Below, one piece after another: positions 27,041-41,300 of a stretch of DNA of 64,000 bases. The stretch is from Triplophysa rosa (Eukaryota; Chordata; Actinopteri; Cypriniformes; Nemacheilidae). The position numbers were made by a program, and so were the translations under genes. Below the pieces are notes generated by a model that was not told the origin of the DNA, made no database searches, and saw only the letters and a list, made by a program, of their open reading frames with translations. How positions within the stretch are numbered: the stretch's first letter is position 1; every line of letters starts with the position of its first letter. The DNA is taken from NCBI RefSeq assembly GCF_024868665.1, contig NC_079890.1, positions 31,869,174 through 31,933,173 on the forward strand, given 5' to 3'.

Positions 27041-29171
27041 GGATTGTATTTCAGAGAACGATCCGTTTTTGAAAAAGTTATTTTCACAATTTTAGAGCTG
27101 AAGATGATATACAATTTTCTTTAAGGCACCACAGCATAACTAGACTGTGTGTTTGGGCATTCAAGCCCTGTGTGTGCATGTGTGTACGTTATATTTAAAT
27201 GTATGTTCCATATTATTTACTGTTACCTCAGAAGCCATTCCAGTGTGCCACGTAATGCACAAGATTTGAAAAAATTGTTTCTTGTTTTTTGTATTTTGCT
27301 TTGATCTATATCACAAAAGCATCTACTTACATACTTTACCAGGCTGGATTATTTGCAATTTATGTTATCACAAAAAATGGGTAGTTGACAAATGAGAACC
27401 GTGTCCTATGGTCGGACGGCAAAAATGTAGAAAACGAAATTACAATGAAGACAAATCTCTCTTATGCTATTTTATATTATAAATAATATAAAATAACATA
27501 TTAAACGTTTTTTTTTCTTCAAAATTATTGCTGCCACACCCCAGGAAGTATTAACAGTTTATTTGTAAACTACCCAAATATGTTTATATTAATTAAATAA
27601 ATTACTTTTAGAGGAACCTGTAAAATGACCATCAGTCCCGGAGATGCCCATAAATAGGCCCACTGCCCGCTCACACAAGCCCAATCTGACATTTTCTGTC
27701 TCAAGAACGGGAAGCAGCTTTCGTCACTATATCTCTGCCTGCGTTGCAGTTAACTTTGATAAGAAGCTGTGTTTCTTTAAACAGTCGCTATGTGGGAGAA
27801 GAGAGAGAGAAGAGAGGGAAAAACTAAAACGAAGAGGACAAGACGTGCATTTAAATCATTGATGTAAAGACATAAATACTGTGAAAGAAGGAAGAGATAA
27901 TGCTGATAGACATGGAGGTATAAATAGATAGAAAAGGAAAGCTAGAGTGTGGGTCGATTGATGGAAGGAAAGATACCGCCTGTGTGAAGATCTGCCTGTG
28001 TGTGCTTTTAATTCACTGACGTACCGTGAGGTCAAGACGTCTCATACAAGAGCCAGCCAATGACAAACGCGCTGTCAATCGTCGGGTGTTACTCGGCCAC
28101 TGACAATATTTACGCTATTGCAGCTGCACCGTTCAAAACACTTTGGCCAGGGCACCCCATAATTAGGAGATATTTTAACCTCCATCTCTTTGCCTTCTCT
28201 CTGCTTTCTCTCTCTGTCTCCCTCCCTCTGCTTTCTCTGGGTGCTTGGCTCAGGGCTCAGGATAGAGTGAGAAGAGAAGTGAGAGAGGGAACTTGGCTCG
28301 GGCCTGGTTTCTTTGGCAAGCAGAACAGTACATGTGTGCAGCTTTCTAAAATGGCTGCCAGACGCCTCCTCCTGAAATGTCGACGGCGTGCATGCGGCCG
28401 GTCTTTTTTTGCGCTTGCTGGGTTGGGGGTGCGATACAGTGAATTAAAGTTGCTGAAGTATGTGATAGCTCTCAACCAAGCACAAAACAAAGGCTAGAGG
28501 CTGGTCGGGTTACATGGGTCTGAGCCAAGAGCAGGCGCGCTAGCTCGGGTGTTTGGATTCGTAGATCCACGATTCAGGTATTGATGGGTGCACTTCATGC
28601 AGAATAACATTGTTACATTGTAGGTAGAAGAAGCTCTCAAGGTATAATTGTGACAGTTGGGTGGATGGGATCCAGAAGATAGGGTGGCAAGACGATACAT
28701 TAGCACGCGTATTTATGAAGCTGATCCAGAGCGTGCCGATCCAGAAATGAGCTCATCTTACGCCTTTTCATTTGGATATGATCATCTTCATCTTAGACAC
28801 AAGCGTCCCAATGCCAGTATCACTATTACTGTTACAAATATGTAGGATTGTGGATATTTTAATGCAAAAAAGTAAAAACCTGCGACCTAAGCCGAGTGTT
28901 TTTTTGCTTGTAGAAATGCCATTATTGCAAGATTTTCACAATTTCTTAAGAAATTCACTATAATAATTGATACCCTACTTTCTGTTCCTTCCTCATGCTC
29001 ATGTTATTGTAGAAACACCGAAAAGATTCACCCCATCCCCCTGTCTACCCTCTGTCTTCCTCTTTCTCTCCTCGGACGGTTTGTTTGTTTAAACAAGTGG
29101 CAGGCCTGTCGAGTGCCAAAGGGTTGTTGTGCTTGGAGAAGCTCTGAGTGTTTCTGGGTGCTGTATCTCTC

Positions 29172-29202
29172 TCACACACTCACACACACACACACACACA
29201 CA
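29172..29202. repeat. (CA)n microsatellite
   Basis: CA run with one CT interruption, in intron 2. Confidence 0.9.
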
Positions 29203-31276
29203 GCACGGCCATGGCCAAACTGTTTAAATGTGTGGCTTATAGATGTTTATTTTCAAAGTGGACCATTGGCCGCTTGTTCCAGTTTTTCACCATGTGCAAA
29301 ACTCACAACCGCACAGATATGTACAGTATATATACATCGCCTGTCATACTGGATTTTCAAGTGTTCTTGGTGAAAACAACATAAAGATTTGGCAATTGCT
29401 TATAGCAAAACTTCAACAACATTTGATTATTTTTCCATGTTTATTCCCAAAATACTGCTGGTTAGTTTACGGTATATCATTGACCCTGTAATGCATCCTT
29501 GGACGTACAGTTATTCATAACGTCAGCTTTGTATTTGGATCAGGGCTCTTTAATAGGGAACAACAATGGAGCAGCTGGCACACACCGCGTTCAATCACTC
29601 GACTTCAATGCTATATTGTACTTATAGATGCAAACTATTCCTCTATCTCTCTCTGCTTCTTTATTCTCTCACTGGGCATCGGGCATGGTAGAAGATGTCT
29701 CTAACCAGACTGATGGATGGCATTCACTTGCATGTGAATGTGGGGGATGGAAGTTGGCATAGGAACGGGCACTGTCACAATGCCAACCTGCTGCCATCCA
29801 ATCAAAGGCTCAGCTGCCGGCCTACGGTCCAATAGGCTTTCCTGATTTAAACACCACTTAAGACGTTATTTATTGCGGTGGGAAGAGAATTGTGGTAGCT
29901 TTATGCAAAAATAACTCAAGATTCACTGGAATGCACTGGACAAACGTCAAGTTGGGATTATTCTCTGTGTATCGCCCTCCATCTTAAAATTTCTCTGACC
30001 TTTCTCTTCTTAACGTATGGTGTTCCCTCCCGTTCTTTGTCATTGTTGAGCCGAAGCCAAGAACATTCTGTTTTTGCAGCTCTTTTAATGGTCATTTTTT
30101 GAGGGGGTTGGGATTTATTTTTCTCCCTCTATCTCTTACTCTCCCCCTTTAACTTTCATTTCTGAAATAGAGCTTATGCTGTACAAGAGTGATGTTCCAC
30201 CTTTCTCTTTTGTATTTTGTCTTTATCATGGCATAGACTGATATATCACCCAGGGCTTTTCTGCCATATATATCATTTTCCATTTAGTTAATTTTGATTA
30301 ATGTGTGTTGTGTAATTTAGTAAAGTGTAGTGTTCTCATTGCGAAATTGTATTATGTATACTTTTCAACTGCATTGTATCGTTCACCATGCCTATTGTAG
30401 CATGTGTTTTTTTTTGCAGTTAAGTCAGCATGCACATCCCCAATTATTTGTTTAAACTATAGGAGGTTCAGAAAAGAGATATTGACAGAGTACAATATTA
30501 GGCTGAATTACTGAAACGTCTCTTTTGTTACATCATTCTATAATGCAGTGTTTTTTGCGAAGTTATAAAATGTGCAGATAACTTAAATTTTGTTTGTAAA
30601 AGGAACTTGTGCCAGGTGTGTCATTAGTACTGTGGAATGTCTTCCCGAAGGTCCTGTAAGGTAAAATCATTAATCAACCTGAACATTAAAGCACATATCA
30701 ATGACAGGCAGGATTCTTCAAATTTTTTCATCTTTTCCTCCCCTCTCCCATCTACTCATGGACTGTGAGGTGTAGCAAGTGTTCACTGAAAAACTTTCAT
30801 GAGGCACATTTTAACCTTGACTTTACTTACATCTGTATCTGTATTCTACTGTATCTTCCCTCCCTCCTCCTCTCGTTCCCCGTCACTGAAAGGAAAATGC
30901 AAGTTTCTGCACACATCTGGCCTGTTCTGTCAGGAATGAGTAAATGTAGTTTCCTTTTCTGGACAATAACTACCATCTGTCCCTGGAAGATGTGCAGTTT
31001 ACTTTATGGTCTTCAACGGTTTTCCTGTACAAAAAATAAAAATGGTCTTGTTTTACATTTCTCTGCAACAAAACATCCCACTTTGTTTTATAAATCGTGT
31101 TTCTGTGTAATTCTGATACTGTTTTTTTTCTAATTTCCTTATGTCCAAACAACAAAACAACAAGCCATAATGCACAAGAGCTAAACAAACATAGGAAGAT
31201 AAATTATGTTAAAGTGCATTACTGTCATCTATAGAACTTCTATAGTTCTTATCCAGAACCTTTTTTGTGTTTACAG

Positions 31277-31330
31277 ACTCGCAGCAGTCAGGAAGTCCCA
31301 GCAACAATGAGCCTGGCAAAAACCCTCCAG
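31277..31330 (+). CDS. nfib: nfib exon 3 (start of the transactivation region)
   Basis: This 54-nt exon encodes [18 protein letters not shown]; the first D uses one base from the upstream exon. It is a serine/asparagine-rich linker just after the DNA-binding domain and aligns with the mammalian NFI-B linker of the same length (18 residues). It is preceded by a T-rich tract and TTTACAG and followed by the good donor GTATGT. It enters and leaves in phase 1, so its loss or retention is frame-neutral. It is the first coding exon seen in the window. Confidence 0.93.
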
Positions 31331-34300
31331 GTATGTTAATGCACTCAGCCGCACACACACAACACACACTTTAACATACAATCACATCTATAGTCACAGC
31401 TTTTACATATACTACAGCCTTTATGAATCCAAAACAAACTTCTGCATGATATCCTAGTCTCAAGGAACAAGAGAAGTGATTATTCCACAAGGACACGGAG
31501 CAGTTAGCATACAGATTCATTTGATATATTGTCATAACATCGTGTCAGTCAGCATGATCCAAGTGTTTTTTCAAAGGAAGGAAAAAAATCAAAGTGGTTA
31601 TTTAGAAGGGGCATTACAGCTAAAACGTTAAAATGTGCCAAAAAAAACCTGTGAAAACTTTTTTGCCTCTGCCAAAGAAAACTATCCTCACGCTTTTCTT
31701 CTTTTAAAGAAATGATACTGAAACATTTTTATTTGATCCCAATATGTTGGTTTTGATCATAATTATACTCAATGCTCTGCACAAATTAAAGTCAACTGAA
31801 AAGGCAACCATGTCTGTGATTTTTATAAGGAAAACAAAAATGCCATTTATATAAAGCCAGCCACTTTATGACATCATCAGTTCTGTCAATTTTTTGTTTG
31901 CACTACCACCATGAATTTGTTTTTGCTTATGGAGAGATTGTCATTCCTCGTCTATTTGTCATTCCAGTGAGGTTGTTTGTTCCCCTGGACTGACCTGTGT
32001 TTTCTTTCCATGTTTTTCCACCTTTCTCCCTGTCCTGTCACTGCTACGTAACGCGTAAAGAATGAAAAAATGAAATGAAAATAATGGAAAGTGTAATTAG
32101 TTCTTTACCTCCGAAGCAGGTTGTGCGATTTGCCCTGCCAAGTAAAATAAAGCTCCTAGGTCACGACTCAGACCCGGCTAATGCTGCTACTGTAAAAGCT
32201 CTGGCCAACATTGCACTTCCTATTTGACTTTGCGGTGCATTGTGGGAAGGGCTTGGATGCTATGTGAGGCTATCCCTCAAGGGCTGGCCATTTTTTAGAA
32301 TGCAGTGTTCCATATTACTGTAAATCTTTTTTTGTAAGAAAAAGTCTAGATGAGTCTGCACAAGTCACAGTTAATGTTGTCACATTTCTTAATTATTAAT
32401 AAGGTATTGGATGTATGATCAAATATGAGGATAAACTAATATGTATCATTTTATTTAACAGACTTTTTGCATAAATGTCTTCATGTGTACAGTATGTGTT
32501 ATGTCAGGATATGTATCTAAAGAATATGCTTTTGTTTTGCCACAGGTTACTTGGAAGACAGCTTTATTAAATCAGGGGTCTTTAGTGTTTCAGAGCTGGT
32601 GAGAGTATCCAGAAGTAAGTCTCTATTCTTTATACACAAACACAAAGACACACCTAGCTAAATATAGCGATTTCAAATATAAGTATTTTTACACAAAACA
32701 TTACATAATTATTATACGTTATTTATATATAATGATGTACAAGACAAGACTGCTGGCTAACAACCAGCATGCTTTATGCTAAAGCATTCCTGATTTAGCA
32801 AGGGAGGGACTTGCCCAGAACATGTGTGGAAAATCCAGTCTGGCGGGTCTTGTGTGTGTTGGTTTATGTGCATGCAGTGGTTTTGGAGTGCAAGCATGCA
32901 GTAGTTATGTGTAGACATGCCTGCCCTCATCAAGGACGATGACAGATGTTCCAGAAGGAATCTTTCTCTGATGGCAGAGGACAATGACGCCCTTAGGCGA
33001 GATGTGTACACACTGCCGAAGGGTCTGGCAGGGCCTGACACACACACATGCTCATATTTACCCTGAGGGTGTATGATGCACTCCGTGACACTGTAACTGA
33101 TACACGTCACACCTACGTGTAACACAACGCTCGCGTTGTGTCCCACATGCACACAAACACGTAAACACACTGTCATCGATGTGACCTTTTTGATCCTCTA
33201 CTCTTAAGAGGAGGTGTTGATCTACGACTTGTAAGAAAATTACAAACCTTAACAACACCACAAGCGAAACATTAGTACAACAGTTGCTTACCACCTGAGT
33301 TGTTTCTTTTGTCACATTTTACAAACTAAACAACCATCAGCATCTTTTGTAAACACCCGTTTAAATAATCCCAGACAGTGAACTTCAACCGCTTGGGGGT
33401 AAAGAAGCTCAGGCATTTTGTTTTATGAGTGCCAGTTAATCGTGCAAATTTAAATGACTTGGATTGGAGAAAAAATCCTGTTTGTGCAATTTGAGAAGAC
33501 GATAAAGCAACTGTGTGTATTTATTACCGCACTGAATAGAGTGAAAGCATCATGCTGTTATATTACTAGATGTAACTGTGGATACTGGTACAAACGTCAT
33601 ACCTGCATACTGCTTTCCTTTGGTGGCAGCAGGTCTTGGGCTCAATGCCAGCAGAGATTAACAGTATGTTTACCTGCGTTTCCTTCATCTAAGACCCTCG
33701 GGCCATTTCATGGCACATGTGAGAGAACACACACACTCAGTACTGGATATTCTTCACACACATTCACTAAAATTGAACTGGTGACATTATATCTCCTTAA
33801 TTTAAATCAGTTGTTATAGTAGTATAATAATACAGTATGAAGTAAATGTGTCTTTTATTCTTTTATTTTGAGGTTAGATGTATGCACATGCAAAATGCAT
33901 TCAATCATTGAAAAGATTTGGTTACTGTCAACTGCAGGATTGTTTTTCAGTGCTACAAACCAGATGTTAAATCACTTAGACATATTGATGAACAGTGGCT
34001 TTACAGTGTTCTCTGTTCATAAAAGCTTAAGGCACGCTATTGTATGTAAACAAAGAGAGTGGGGGCAGTGGTTAGACCGCTGAATGGTGCTCTGGATATT
34101 GTGGTTTTTGTGTAGATATGATATCTCTGACACACTTCATACTGTTACAGCCCCTACGGCTGTTCTCTCTCAGATTGAATTACAGTTACAGTCATGTTTA
34201 TGTTTGCCTTCATGCTAATGTTGTCCTGAATAACGGCTTACCGTGTGTGAGAGCGAGAGTGTCATGTGAGATTTAACTAGAGAAGACACCTGAATGAATG

Positions 34301-35254
34301 ATCTGTTACTCAACATTCGTACCTATCTCAAATCATCATCTCTTCTGTCTCCCTGTTCTCTCAGCTCCTATCACACAGGGTGCCGGTGTGAACTTCACAA
34401 TGGCCGACATGCCTGGTCAGCCGTACTATCAAGACCTGAACTCAGGAGTGAGTTTACACCGTTCCCTCTCGTCTCCACCCGGCAGGTTAGCATGCACTTT
34501 CAAACAACACAAACACGTGTTATTAACAACATAAACACATTTTCTACTGTACTGTTGACTTTTTGGTTAAGAATACTTAACTGAAATACCACACAAATTT
34601 GGAACCACACTTTGACTTCTAAACAAGCCACTCAAAACAAATCGTTTGGTAGAAATAAGTAGTTTTAAATGGTGTTTCATCCATGAACAACACATTTCCT
34701 GGTTCAAATCTGTCATATTTGAATAAAAAATATTATATATCTTTATGTGTGTGTGTACGAATGTATATGTAGGCTATATAGAAATTAGTATTTTATATAG
34801 TATTGTAAAATACAAATATGACCTTAAATGAAATATATAAAATATATAATGTAATATAAGAAATAAATACATATAATTTAATTTGCATGAATATATTTTT
34901 TTATTAATAGTATAAAATATTTAGTTTTGAACACATTTAACATTTCTTTTTTATAAGTTGTTACTCCAGTTTTCATTTTTTCCTTGAAAATTTCATTTTG
35001 GGGCTGGAAAATAATTTGTTTTTGTAAATATTAAAGTAATGCTGTAGTACTTATGTATTTTTAATTGGTTTTCAATGTGTGTCAGGTGCACTTTCTGTGG
35101 TCAGTATTATGGTTTTAATGCGCATTCTTCTGTCTTCTGCAGTAAAAGGCCTAAGACCATCCAAGAGGACAGTATGGACACCAGCCCCACCGGGCCAGAC
35201 TTTTACTCATCACCCGGATCACCGGCCAGCAGACCCTGGCATGAGAGAGACCAA

Positions 35255-35320
<66 letters not shown>

Positions 35321-38300
35321 CCGGAGGTTGCAGGTGTAGAGTATGATGTTTATCTTCACTATTAAAGAACTCAGTGAACTGCCCAGGCTTCATGCAAATG
35401 TGATCAAAAACCATCAGTCAGCATTAGCGTAGCATTCTCATAACCTCTGACATCCTTTTAAATGCTCACCAAACATTTGGGTAACAGTAATGCTCTCCAT
35501 TGTGTCACAATTGAACATATAGCAACTCTCAGAGAAAGAGCTGGTTGTCTTGATGTTTGTTTTGATTGAAACCTTGGATAAGACGGCATTTATTGGAGAT
35601 AAGTGTCACATTTTCACAGGGCGGAACTGTCTTATATGGGGGAATGTGTGTGGCAGTATTAGCCTAGGTATAGTTTCTATACGTTTCCAAGATCAGTTTA
35701 AGCCTGTTTTAGAAAATAAAATAGGATATTCTTTTAACTAGTCCTTTCCAAGGGGAAAGATTTTCTTTTTCCTAGAAGAATATAAACCTGTGGTACAGAG
35801 AACCTGTTCTGTGTTAGTGTTATTTGTATGCACCATGGGTCTGAGAGTAACGCGATTTCAATCCTCTATATGTATGTACTGTACATGTGGCAGAATTGAC
35901 AATAAAGCAGACTTTGACTTTTTGACTTGGATCTAACTCTAAAAAATATACAGTATATCATATAAAGGTAAGGTAAATTCTGCAACATTATCTGTAAAAA
36001 TATGCCTTTTCTATTTACAGGAGCAATGTGGGATTTTTAGGAGGATCTATTGACAGAAATGCAATATGATATACAAAACTATTGCCTTATGCCTTAGTAC
36101 CGCGATTCTAAGCTGGAAACTCTTTATAATATTAACTCAGGTCCTAGCTCCTGTCTGACTTTTATCCTTCTTTTTATACTTAAAATCCACAAACCTTTTA
36201 TTTTATGTAATAAATAAGACATCGCTCTTTCTACAGTCTTTCAAATGCCCGCATGATCTCTTCCCTGCGTCAACATGAGAAGACACGCTGTCTCAGCCGA
36301 CGACATCTTTTTGTACTGTGGTGGCCACCGTCGTGTTTGGACTGAGAGATTGGTTGCAATTCTCAAACTCACCGCTAGTGGCCGCTATAAATCCCACTCT
36401 AGACCTTTAAGTATTTGTACAACAATCATGTAATTAGAGACAAATATTGTAAATCAATCTAAACCGGTGGCCTTTCTTCATGGATAGGTAATTGATTTGC
36501 CGTGTTTCACCCTCATTAAAGGGGATTTGTCTGGCGTGTGGCAACCATTGAACTTGACCTGACCTCTAAATTGGGTGTGTCAAAGGCCAGGGCAGGGTTG
36601 TGACCTTTGTGTTTAGACACGAGATGCAGATGGGATGTGGGGGAAGTGAAAGGAGAAACTAGAGCATTAGCTACTCTTTTCATTCACTGGCAGGCCCACA
36701 CAGAATTGAACAGAACCTCGGCTGAATTGGTACACAGAATTTTATAAAGCACTACACATCCCCCACCACTGTGTGTTCCTTTTGAAGTATTTTAGTATAC
36801 CAAAAAATATATATGAGTATGAAACACTTCACTATATTTAACTATTTTTTCTTATTATGTTTAAATCCATTTAGCAGATTTTGTATGTTGTGCAAGTGAA
36901 CAGTATATAACCGCGTGTATGTTTATGTGTGTGTGAGAGAGATAGTGAATCAGTCAGGTGTGATGGCGTCTGTTTGAAATTGTCCCTTGACAACTAACAG
37001 GTGGCCAATATGAGAATATGAGAGAGAGAAAGAGAGAGAGAGCAATAAAGAACCACCCTCAGCAGATTTAACAAAACTTTTGTGGTGAGAAATCTGCTCA
37101 CCTTCACTATTGATTTTGTTTCTTGTCCAACTTATTTTTGTTTGTTTTGTTGATTTAATTGTATTTCTATGCTTTCCTCCCTTGACTTTGCTATATGCTT
37201 CCGTTTTGCTGACGTTTCACTGTGAAAGACAAAATTGAGACGGATGGAGGACTGGAGAGGGGGATGGGGTAGAAAAGAGAGGGATGGAGCTCATGAGAAA
37301 GTGGTTTGTTTTGTAAAACTCATATCAGAAGGAGCGAAGCATGAATATTAAAGCCATATGAGGCCTTGACAGAAGGAAACTGCCTCAGCCAAACCAGCCC
37401 TCATGTGCAGAGAAACACACACACGTATACACGCTCAAACAAAAATATACCTTCCTGATTTCATATCAAATAAACACAGAAAGGACGATAATTGGGTCTC
37501 CAATGCTGTAGAACAGCTCTTGTTTTTTTTTACGCAAATATATCGGATTATTTGATATACACTATTTCATAACCATATATACAAAGCTTTTAAGAGTTAC
37601 AAAGTATATTAAGAGTGAGTAAGGTCAGTCTGTTAAACCTCTTTCTGTGATCAAGGTTTATCTGTAGATTATGTCTAGGAGATTACATGACCTATTTACA
37701 GTTATGCAACCTCAAAAGGCTTGTTATGGGTTTGTAATTTATGCTTAAAGTTGTTTTGTGGAAGTGTAGTTTGTGTGTTGCGATTATCATGTCCTGTGTA
37801 TAGGACACACGGAATCCCCCTACATTCCAATGCCTTTGTGCTGTTCAGTCGAGAGCATTTAACTTTTCCTACTATCACAACACAGAGAGAGAGAGAGAGA
37901 GACACACACACACAGAGAGCGAAGGACAGACTGCAAAAGAGAGAAATGTAGCGTAGTGATGTATTCCTTCATTCAAAGCTGTAAAAACACAAGGCACTTG
38001 CTGATGTCAATTATTCCTATTTTATTCCGTCAGCATCCTTTCTTGTCTCATCTGTGATTGTCAGGGAGGTTGCCAATCATTGTGTCTCCTCCACGTCTGC
38101 TGGAGAAGCACATGATGGGATTCTTTCAGTCTCTTGTTGGAAGTAGATGTGAAGGAAATGTTTCAATCTGGATGTTTGTTTGATAGACGGAAAGAAATTG
38201 AGCTAAAGTGAGTTGTTATCATAGATCAGTTCTAAACAAACATGTCCACAGCACAATATCATAATTCATTAAAATCTTTAAACAACTGCGTGCTGCTATT

Positions 38301-41300
38301 TAGCACATCTTAGGCAGTGTGATTTGTAAAAACGGATTCTATTATTTTTTCCTTTCCATACCATAAAAAGGTTGGCCAACTATACTTTTGTTTTTGATAC
38401 TGAGGTACCAGATGCTCAAGCTGTCAATTGTACTTGGTTTAAAATCTGTTAGTTCAACTTATTTCTGACCTTGTCTGTCCTTTTTTTCCAGCAGACATGT
38501 CGTCTCCCACCATGAAGAAGCCAGATAAGCCATTATTTAGTCCAACATCTCCACAGGACTCCTCACCTCGGCTCAGCACCTTTCCCCAGCACCACCACCC
38601 AGGACTGACCACCGTCAGCCACAGTGGTACGATTCTTGCAGTGCAAATTATCGGTGTATTTTTATATATTTAAATATAACATGAAGACGTGTAAGGTTTA
38701 ATAAATAACAATGAATTTGCTTAATAAAACGTAGGGATTTAATGAAAAGGTGTAGTGTGACATATTTGACAAAGTAACCCCAAAACTACAATGTGATAAC
38801 ACCTAAGAAGAAGCAGTTGATCAAACAACTCTGTGTTTTCATGTTATTTCATTACGCTAAAGTAGCTGTTCTCTGTGTGCGTGCAGTTATCTCCACCAGG
38901 AGTCCACCTCCACATTCTCCGCTGCCGTTCTCCTCCCCTGCCATCCTTCCCCCGGCCCCCTCGCCCTACATCTCTCACGGCGCCATCCGCTACCCACCAC
39001 ACCTCAACCCACCCGACTCCCTCAAAAACTACATGCAGTCTTACGACCCGTCCAGTCCACAGAGCAGCCAGGTAAGTCTGGATTACTCCCGCACACGCGT
39101 GAACCTTAACCCTAACGCAATCATATGTAATTAGTACAGTGTTTATCTCTACTGGAACAGAGACTTTAATACTAGCAACTGCGTCTGCATTGTCCGCAAC
39201 ATATAATAGATCCCAGCTGTTAAACTAGGGTTTTCGTTTAACGTCTCAATCGTAATTGAAATAGGCCCTTTCCTCAGAAATGCACACATGTGGAGCATCA
39301 ACGGATTCACAACGTACTAGAAATAATATGCATCATGTGTGCCGTAAATTGTCCAACACAATCATCGTGTTGTCACATGTGTTAACCATACCGTGAGCGA
39401 ACGCTGCTGTACCCCTAAAAGTAATGAGAGCCTCATTTGTAAGAGCAGATTTCGTAAACACAAAGATGCTTCAGCGCAGCTTTCCTTTGCCGTCTATCTA
39501 AATGTGTCTGGTTGTTCCCACTGCATCCAGCTCAAGTTTGATTAACAGGCCACATTGTGTCAGTGCGGTAATTGACCCAGTTTAGCTAACGAACACAAAA
39601 TCATTAGTGGTTTGCTCTGTCGCCGCCTCGTCTAAATCGGAGCGAAACGCGGGGCCAAACGGCGGCCTCTACGTCGCTGCTCTGTTTACAAGCGTAAAGG
39701 AAGCGAAGGGGAACGAAAAAGACAGGGGGCGAAAGCAACAACAAAAGCGAGTCAATAAACACTCCAACCAGGCCAGCCACTGCGCAAACACATATGTGCT
39801 CAATGTGGATCCAGCTCTGTATTAACTACTGTTTCTGCATGTGTTTACTGGAGCTAGGACTGCATAAACTTGGGCAAAATAATAATTGTATTTATTGTGC
39901 CATTATATACACTGTTTTTTTTAAATGTACTGTATATGTAACAAAACGTATTCCACGCAGAAATATTGAGGCACTACATTTTATTAATTTTAAATGATGA
40001 ATTTTAATTTATAATTTACATGACAACAAGACAATTAGCTCAATTTACTCAATTACTCAATTTTAGTGATGGATTGAGAGTTTTCTTGTATAAGGGTAAT
40101 AACTTGAAGGAAATTATTTTTTTATAATAGTAATAATAATAATAATAATCATCATTCTTTGGCTTGTGCTAATTATGCCAACTTTACTTAATTCACAATT
40201 ATTTAAAATTGTTAATTTAGTTGTGACAGAGGGAAACAAAATAAACAAAAAATACATTTTATAATAATAATTGGTGAATAATTATTATTATTATTTAAAA
40301 TTGTTGATTTGGTTGTGATAAAGGGAAACAAAATAAACAGACATTCCAACTTGAGCATTTAGTGTAATAGTTTATCTTCGATATGAAGGAACGTAATGTT
40401 TTCGGCAGCTTCATTCTGCTGTGGTCATGGTGACTATCTCCTCCTCCTTAGCAGGTGATGGATGGAGCTCTTGGTGAGATTGTGTTTAAAAAAACTCGAC
40501 ATCTCTGCCAAGCAAGCCAGACTGTCCCACTCATCTTAATTAGTTCCACGAAATGACTTAAAAAGTGATTGGCTTCTCCAAACATTTTATAAGAGGAAAC
40601 TGAAATTTATTTTGTGATACTGTGAGTGGTTAACACTTAGTTTTTCTTTCTCCTGGAATTTTCATACCTTTTTATTTGGCTTAAATTATGACAGTGCATC
40701 TAAATGATATGATTTATGGTTTTGTAGTTCATTTAGTTCGTTTTTAGTTTGGGCTAGGGTTCAATTTGGTATTCATATACAGTAAATACATCTATCTTGA
40801 CTAAGCCCAGAGAGCAGTGGTTAAAATCTTGTAACTAATTTTATCCTGTCGGGAGAAAAAACTATTGTTTGAAACAAATGCATCGTGCAGCATTAATTAA
40901 AAAGCTGCTAAACTAGTGCGCAAAGAAACATTTTTGATGCAACGTGATACGTTGGGAAACACAAAGCTGATTCTTTAAGGGATTTCTTCATTCTCCGTGT
41001 GATGGAAGCGAGGTCGCTGTACCAAGTTTTATATCCCGCCGCCGAAGTGGTAAACAAAGGGCTCATAGATTGAACGAAGCAAAGCGCGCTGGAACTGTTA
41101 CTCAGGAGAAACCGCAGGGAACGATAAAGGTCGTAAATATTTGCCGTTGCTGGGGTCCGGGGCTTGGTGGGGGGAGATCGCTCTGCAAATAACACGGGGC
41201 ATATAATCGGGTGGATGGGAGCCAGGATGTTTTTATGCTTGCTTTAACGCAGATTATATTACACCCTAATTAAACATTCTATTCACATCGGGGAACCCCA

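Larger units (their letters stand above)
1..31276 (+). other. nfib: nfib intron 2, 3' part; no supported coding exon
   Basis: This stretch precedes exon 3 and lacks the roughly 530-nt NFI DNA-binding exon in any frame, so it is taken as the large intron 2. The many short open frames are chance or lie in transposon remnants. Listed separately are MITEs, a Kolobok-like element, LINE pieces, hAT elements and microsatellites. Parts such as 1-1370, 5000-7000, 16000-17900 and 18150-22400 look like single-copy intronic DNA with nothing I can name. Around 7490-7670 are repeated GGTC/CCAG words resembling a degenerate fish repeat. A 26-base GT run sits at 2599-2625. Confidence 0.8.
35256..38494 (+). 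other. nfib: nfib intron 6
   Basis: A 3.2-kb intron starting with a (GA)30 run. It also holds a LINE-like 3' tail near 35828-35935, a GA-rich patch at 37018-37042 and a GA/CA compound repeat near 37880-37918. No exon was recognised inside. Confidence 0.85.

Noticed and set aside
28060..28497. 145-codon frame on the plus strand
   Set aside because: Low-complexity leucine/serine from a CTTTCTCTCT tract and arginine-rich tail; no family resemblance, lies in intron 2.
32757..33176. 139-codon frame on the minus strand in intron 4
   Set aside because: No recognisable domain and opposite to the gene; likely fortuitous.
35258..35317. Possible CRISPR-like regular repeat
   Set aside because: It is a pure GA microsatellite without spacers; no CRISPR array exists in this eukaryotic window.
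38793..39134. 113-codon frame spanning exon 8 and both flanking introns
   Set aside because: Only the part from 38887 to 39071 matches NFI-B; the flanks are intron sequence with clear AG/GT borders.
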